DNA of 23,940 nucleotides from Pseudomonadota bacterium (GTDB taxonomy: Bacteria; Pseudomonadota; Alphaproteobacteria; Rhizobiales; Xanthobacteraceae). Under the pieces are notes generated by a model that saw only the letters and a list, made by a program, of their open reading frames with translations, had not been told where the DNA came from and made no database searches. Below are positions 20,583 through 23,940 of this stretch, in pieces. The stretch's first letter is position 1; each line of letters opens with the position of its first letter. A program made the translations under genes and the position numbers. The stretch lies in NCBI GenBank assembly GCA_023432845.1, contig JAEZEY010000405.1:1-23940 (forward strand). Direction: 5' to 3'.

Positions 20583-21212
20583 TTACTGGCTCGCCCATAG
20601 GATGCGCGCGATCCATTCGACGTCCGCCATCTGCAGCGTGCGGTCGCGGTGCTCGGAGTTGAGCGATTTGAGCTCGATCGACTTGGCCTGCTTCTTCTTG
20701 AGCTCCTTGGCCATGACTTCGCCCTTGCGAGTCTTGACCACGACGCGGTCACCTTTGCGCACCGGCGCCGACGGCGAGACGATAAGGATGTCGCCCTCGC
20801 GGTAGGCCGGCTTCATCGAATCGCCGGACACTTCCAGCGCGTAGGCGTGCTCGTCGGTGATGGCGGGGAAGGTCACTTCCTCCCAGCCCTTGCCGACCGG
20901 AAAACCGGCATCGTCGAAATAGCCGGCGGCGCCGGCCTCGGCAAAACCGATCAGCGGCACGCTTGAGATCGCCGGCTTGCCGCCGTCGGTGATCAGGGTG
21001 ACGAAGGTGTCAACCTTGGTGTTGGTCGCCGCCAGCGCCTTGGCCACGGATTCGGTTGAGGGCCAGCGCGGCCTCCCTTCCGGCGTGATGCGCTTCGACT
21101 TGTTGAAGGTGGTCGGGTCGAGCCCGGACTTCTTGGCAAGCCCCGAGGCGGTTAGCTTGGAGCGGGCCGCCAGGCGGTCGATGGCGTTCCAGATTTGGGC
21201 ATGGGTCAGCAT
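20583..21212 (-). CDS. HTH-S24 LexA-like transcriptional repressor
   Basis: Two-domain regulator (209 aa): an N-terminal helix-turn-helix (about 5-66, with SGLAKKSGLDPTTFNKSKR as the recognition region) and a C-terminal S24 peptidase/LexA-like domain. The catalytic Ser132 (EVSGDSMKP) and Lys169 (VMAKEL) are 37 residues apart, the same distance as in LexA (Ser119/Lys156). Ala-Gly dipeptides at 93-94 and 96-97 in FAEAGAAG are candidate self-cleavage sites. It is not LexA itself, since the HTH differs. Start: ATG 21212 is chosen over the upstream GTG 21221; neither has a strong Shine-Dalgarno. It is divergent from pyrD, with a palindrome and a consensus -10 box in the gap. It could be a stress-responsive or prophage-derived repressor; no other phage genes are nearby. 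Confidence 0.9.
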   Translation of the reverse strand: MLTHAQIWNAIDRLAARSKLTASGLAKKSGLDPTTFNKSKRITPEGRPRWPSTESVAKALAATNTKVDTFVTLITDGGKPAISSVPLIGFAEAGAAGYFDDAGFPVGKGWEEVTFPAITDEHAYALEVSGDSMKPAYREGDILIVSPSAPVRKGDRVVVKTRKGEVMAKELKKKQAKSIELKSLNSEHRDRTLQMADVEWIARILWASQ

Positions 21213-21283
21213 GAAAGGCACCGGCGTTTCGGCCCCGGCCCGCTCGGGACCTGGAGGCGTGGGTTATCGGTCATCAAGTAGGA

Positions 21284-21289
21284 ATTATA
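21284..21289 (-). promoter_or_regulatory. Consensus -10 box for the S24 repressor gene
   Basis: On the minus strand this is a perfect TATAAT, 72 bp upstream of the repressor ATG. The best -35 candidate, TTGCAG, is 19 bp upstream, so the spacing is not ideal. It is downstream of the 21355-21375 palindrome in transcription direction. Confidence 0.4.
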
Positions 21290-21354
21290 GCCTTGAATCG
21301 GGGCGCGTCTGCAAGTGTTTCTGTGGCTGAATACCCGAAAACCGACAGCCAATT

Positions 21355-21375
21355 TGCAAAAAGATCGCTTTTGCA
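21355..21375. promoter_or_regulatory. Palindrome TGCAAAA-N7-TTTTGCA, candidate operator
   Basis: TGCAAAA (21355-21361) and TTTTGCA (21369-21375) are exact inverted repeats separated by AGATCGC. The left arm is within a complete TTTGCAAA octamer (21353-21360). The symmetry and the place between the divergent HTH-S24 gene and pyrD suit binding by the repressor dimer. Inference from position. Confidence 0.5.
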
Positions 21376-21453
21376 GGCAGCCGGGCTTATGTCTCGGCGG
21401 CATTGGGAATCATGGCGGCGGCCGCCGCCGCACTGTTGACGTGGAGTTTGCCG

Positions 21454-22548
21454 GTGATCGGCTTTCTTGATCGCCTGTCGCGCCCTTTCCTGCGGGCTCT
21501 CGACCCGGAAGACGCCCATAATCTGGCGCTGAAGGCACTGCGTTTCGTGCCGCGCGGCCGGCCCGAGCCCGATCCGCCGGAACTGAAGGTCCGCGCCTTC
21601 GGCCTGAACTTCCCCAATCCGATCGGGCTTGCCGCCGGTTTCGACAAGAATGCCGTGGCGCCGGACGCGCTGCTCCGGCTCGGCTTCGGCTTCGTGGAAG
21701 TCGGCTCGCTGACGCCGCGACCGCAACTCGGCAATCCGCGCCCGCGCGTGTTCCGCCTGGAGGCGGACGGCGGCGTCATCAACCGGCTCGGCTTCAACAA
21801 CGGCGGCGCCGCGGCGGCGCTGGCGCGGCTCGCCGCGCGTTCGCGCGAGGGCGGCGTCGTCGGCGTCAATTTCGGCGCCAACAAGGATTCGACCGATCGC
21901 ACCGAGGACTATGTGCGCCTGATCGAGACCTTCGCCGCGGTGGCGAGCTATTTCACCGTCAACATCTCGTCGCCGAACACGCCCGGCCTGCGCAATCTGC
22001 AACAGGCCCAGGCGCTCGACGAATTGCTGTCCCGCGTCATCGAGGCCCGTGAAAGCGTGCGGGCGCGCTCGGGGCTCACACCGGTGCTGGTGAAGATCGC
22101 GCCCGACCTGACGCTCTCCGAGCTCGACGACGTCGTCGGCGTCGCGCGCAAGCACCGTGTCGACGGTATGATCGTATCGAACACGACGATTTCGCGGCCG
22201 TCGGCGTTGCGCGATCGGGAGAAGGCGAAGGAAGCCGGCGGCCTGTCCGGCAAGCCGCTGTTCAAACTGTCGACGCGTATGCTGGCCGAAACATTTGTGC
22301 GTACCGAGAATGCCTTCCCCTTGATCGGCGTCGGCGGCATCGATTCCGGTGCGACCGCGATTGCCAAGATCAAGGCGGGCGCCACATTGGTGCAGCTCTA
22401 CACCGGGCTGATCTATCACGGCATCGGGCTGGTGCCGCGCATGAAGGCCGATATCGCAGCCGCGCTTAAGCGCGGCAATCGCGATTCGCTCGCCGCCATG
22501 GTCGGTGTCGACGCCGCCGACATCACTGCGGACAGCTGGCCGACGTGA
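21454..22548 (+). CDS. pyrD: Dihydroorotate dehydrogenase (quinone), class 2
   Basis: Membrane-associated FMN enzyme oxidising dihydroorotate to orotate in pyrimidine synthesis, passing electrons to ubiquinone. From the GTG at 21454 the protein is 364 aa, the usual class 2 length, starting with the amphipathic membrane-contact helices (IGFLDRLSRPFLRALDPEDAH). Conserved elements are NPIGLAAGFDKN, VEVGSLTPRPQLGNPRPRVFRL, NRLGFNN, VNISSPNTPGLRNLQ (class 2 catalytic Ser region), VKIAPDL, IVSNTT and LIGVGGIDSG...LVQLYTGLIYHG (FMN phosphate). GTG 21454 is chosen because GGAG (21443-21446) is 7 nt upstream; ATG 21412 or TTG 21403 would add an alanine-rich stretch without a ribosome-binding site. The stop is 7 bp from the stop of the convergent MATE gene. 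Confidence 0.94.
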   Translation: MIGFLDRLSRPFLRALDPEDAHNLALKALRFVPRGRPEPDPPELKVRAFGLNFPNPIGLAAGFDKNAVAPDALLRLGFGFVEVGSLTPRPQLGNPRPRVFRLEADGGVINRLGFNNGGAAAALARLAARSREGGVVGVNFGANKDSTDRTEDYVRLIETFAAVASYFTVNISSPNTPGLRNLQQAQALDELLSRVIEARESVRARSGLTPVLVKIAPDLTLSELDDVVGVARKHRVDGMIVSNTTISRPSALRDREKAKEAGGLSGKPLFKLSTRMLAETFVRTENAFPLIGVGGIDSGATAIAKIKAGATLVQLYTGLIYHGIGLVPRMKADIAAALKRGNRDSLAAMVGVDAADITADSWPT

Positions 22549-22555
22549 CGCCGCG

Positions 22556-23875
22556 TCAATGCCCCTCGAACGGTCGCCTGACCAGCGCCGGATAGCGCGC
22601 GGCCTGCAGGCCGCCGCGGGCGAGGAAGAAGCTCAGGATAGCGATCCATAGCCCGGTATTGCCGAGCGGCAGCGTGGTCGCCCACACCGCAAGATAGATC
22701 AGGAACGAGGCGACCATCAGGTTGCGCATGTCGCGTACCCAGGTGGCGCCGATATAAATGCCGTCGAAGGCGAAGGCCATGACGCCGCACACCGGTGCGA
22801 GCGCTGCGAGCCACATGTAGCTGTAGGCAATGCCGCGCACGTCTTCGCTCGCCGTCATCAGGTCGATCGCAAGCTTGCCCGCGACGAAGAACAGCAATGA
22901 CGCGCCGGCGCCGAAAACGTAACCCCAGAAGACGATCAGCTTCACGGCGCGGCGGAAGGCGTTGCGATTGCGCGCACCAAAGGCGCGGCCGCACAGTTGC
23001 TCGGCGGCATTGGCGAGGCCGTCGAGAAAGAAGGCGCCGACCAAAGTGAAGTTGTGCAACACCGCATTGGCGGCGAGGGTGGTGTCGCCGGCGCGCGCGC
23101 CTTGCGCGGTGAAGAACAGGAAGGCCGCGATCAGCGCCGCCGTGCGGATCATGATATCGCGGTTGATCGCCAGCATGCGCGTGAGCCGGGCGCGATCGAA
23201 GATCGCGGCGCGCTTGAGCCCGAAGCGGCCGCCCAGCACACGCCAGGCAACGGAGAGGCCGAGGATGAGGCCGAATGTCTCGGCAATCACGGCGGCAAGC
23301 GCCGCGCCGGTGACGCCCCAGTCGAGCAGCAAAACCAGCAGCACCGTGACCGCCATGTTGAGCACGTTGATCGCGATCTGGATCGACAGCGCCAGCATCG
23401 GGCGGGCAAGGCCGACAAGCCAGCCGAGCATCACATAATTGCCAAGCGCGAAGGGCGCCGACCACATGCGCACGACAAAGTATTGCCGCGCGGCGTCGGT
23501 GACGGCTTCGCTCCCGCCCATCAGGCCGAAGATCGCGATGGCAAGGGGTACTTGCAGCACGATCAGAGTCAGGCCGATGGCCGCCGCGGTCATGAGCGCG
23601 CGCGCCAGAACGGCGCGCTGCTCGTCACCGTCATGGGCGCCGAGCGCCTGCGCGGTCAGCGCGACCGTACCCATGCGCAGGAAGCCGAACCGCCAGAACA
23701 TGCAGTCGAAGATCAGCGAGGCCATGGCGACGCCGCCGAGCAGCGCCGCATCGCCGAGACGGCCGATGGCGGCGGTCGCTACCACGCCGAGTAGCGGCGT
23801 CGTCACATTGGCTATCATCGCCGGCCCGGCGATGGAGAAGACGCGGGCGGTGTTGATCTCGACCGGGTACGTCAA
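22556..23875 (-). CDS. MATE family efflux transporter
   Basis: Multidrug and toxin extrusion-type cation-coupled antiporter of the inner membrane, 439 aa with about 12 hydrophobic segments arranged as two homologous halves. The first opens with AGPAMIANVTTPLLGVVATAAIGRLGDAALLGGVAMAS and contains FWRFGFLRMGTVALTAQALGA. The second half contains FFLDGLANAAEQLCGRAFGARN and AFDGIYIGATWVRDMRN. The sequence resembles the DinF-like branch. The only start in frame near the conserved N-terminus is TTG 23875, without a visible Shine-Dalgarno; 13 bp separate it from the stop of the upstream gene, so it is probably translated from a shared mRNA. Substrate unknown. Convergent with pyrD. Confidence 0.92.
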   Translation of the reverse strand: MTYPVEINTARVFSIAGPAMIANVTTPLLGVVATAAIGRLGDAALLGGVAMASLIFDCMFWRFGFLRMGTVALTAQALGAHDGDEQRAVLARALMTAAAIGLTLIVLQVPLAIAIFGLMGGSEAVTDAARQYFVVRMWSAPFALGNYVMLGWLVGLARPMLALSIQIAINVLNMAVTVLLVLLLDWGVTGAALAAVIAETFGLILGLSVAWRVLGGRFGLKRAAIFDRARLTRMLAINRDIMIRTAALIAAFLFFTAQGARAGDTTLAANAVLHNFTLVGAFFLDGLANAAEQLCGRAFGARNRNAFRRAVKLIVFWGYVFGAGASLLFFVAGKLAIDLMTASEDVRGIAYSYMWLAALAPVCGVMAFAFDGIYIGATWVRDMRNLMVASFLIYLAVWATTLPLGNTGLWIAILSFFLARGGLQAARYPALVRRPFEGH

Positions 23876-23888
23876 GGTAAGCGGCGCT

Positions 23889-23940
23889 TCACTTCCCGCG
23901 CGGCGCGTTGACGAGGCGCATGATCAGCCAGATCGGGATG
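23889..23940 (-). CDS. C-terminal end of an unidentified gene
   Basis: The minus strand is open from the window edge to TGA at 23889-23891, encoding the last residues IPIWLIMRLVNAPRGK. The hydrophobic then basic ending suggests a small membrane protein, but 16 residues cannot identify it. It is called mainly because it lies 13 bp upstream of the TTG start of the MATE gene, an operon-like spacing. Confidence 0.4.
   Translation of the reverse strand, partial: IPIWLIMRLVNAPRGK

Noticed and set aside
1..23940. CRISPR array, toxin-antitoxin or anti-phage system
   Set aside because: No regular spacer-repeat pattern, cas gene, or two-gene toxin-antitoxin arrangement was seen; the only mobile traces are the integrase/tRNA junction and palindromic repeats.

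Overview
This is a high-GC window from an alphaproteobacterium of the order Hyphomicrobiales (Rhizobiales), most like the Bradyrhizobiaceae/Xanthobacteraceae. Evidence for this is the class I lysyl-tRNA synthetase, the ethylmalonyl-CoA pathway genes, GluQRS, and several palindromic intergenic repeats of a kind I recall from those families. No database was searched, so the placement is inference.

Layout. Positions 1-875 look like the right end of an integrated element: the 3' part of a tyrosine recombinase gene, then an intact tRNA-Leu(CAA), then the 3' half (876-933) of a second, different tRNA-Leu(CAA). The chromosome appears to resume there. Next come dsbB (1045-1578), a 320-bp gene-free stretch with at least five hairpins, and three minus-strand genes: an HNH endonuclease, an alpha/beta hydrolase and an AlkA-type DNA glycosylase. 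A palindromic repeat separates these from gluQRS and a soluble hybrid histidine kinase.

The metabolic core is 6308-14779: ecm (ethylmalonyl-CoA mutase, minus strand), ccr (crotonyl-CoA carboxylase/reductase, plus strand) and mcd (methylsuccinyl-CoA dehydrogenase, plus strand). These are three signature enzymes of the ethylmalonyl-CoA pathway for acetyl-CoA assimilation. A YihY/BrkB membrane protein and a methyl-accepting chemotaxis protein lie between ccr and mcd. The ecm-ccr divergent region holds two copies of a 13-bp sequence, each reading toward its own gene, which I propose as a shared operator.

The right part holds a host-attachment family protein, an orphan periplasmic solute-binding protein, and a tiny 25-codon ORF. 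Its ribosome-binding site is part of an 18-nt perfect complement to the expected 3' end of 16S rRNA, and a strong terminator follows. After these come a BaiN/HI0933-type flavoprotein, lysK, a repeat pair, a periplasmic alpha-carbonic anhydrase, a LexA-like HTH/S24 repressor divergent from pyrD with a palindrome between them, a MATE transporter, and the last codons of an unidentified gene.

Most genes are ordinary chromosomal housekeeping or metabolic genes. The items most worth attention are the tRNA-Leu integration junction, the tiny ORF/RNA unit at 16437-16589, and the paired ecm/ccr operator candidates.
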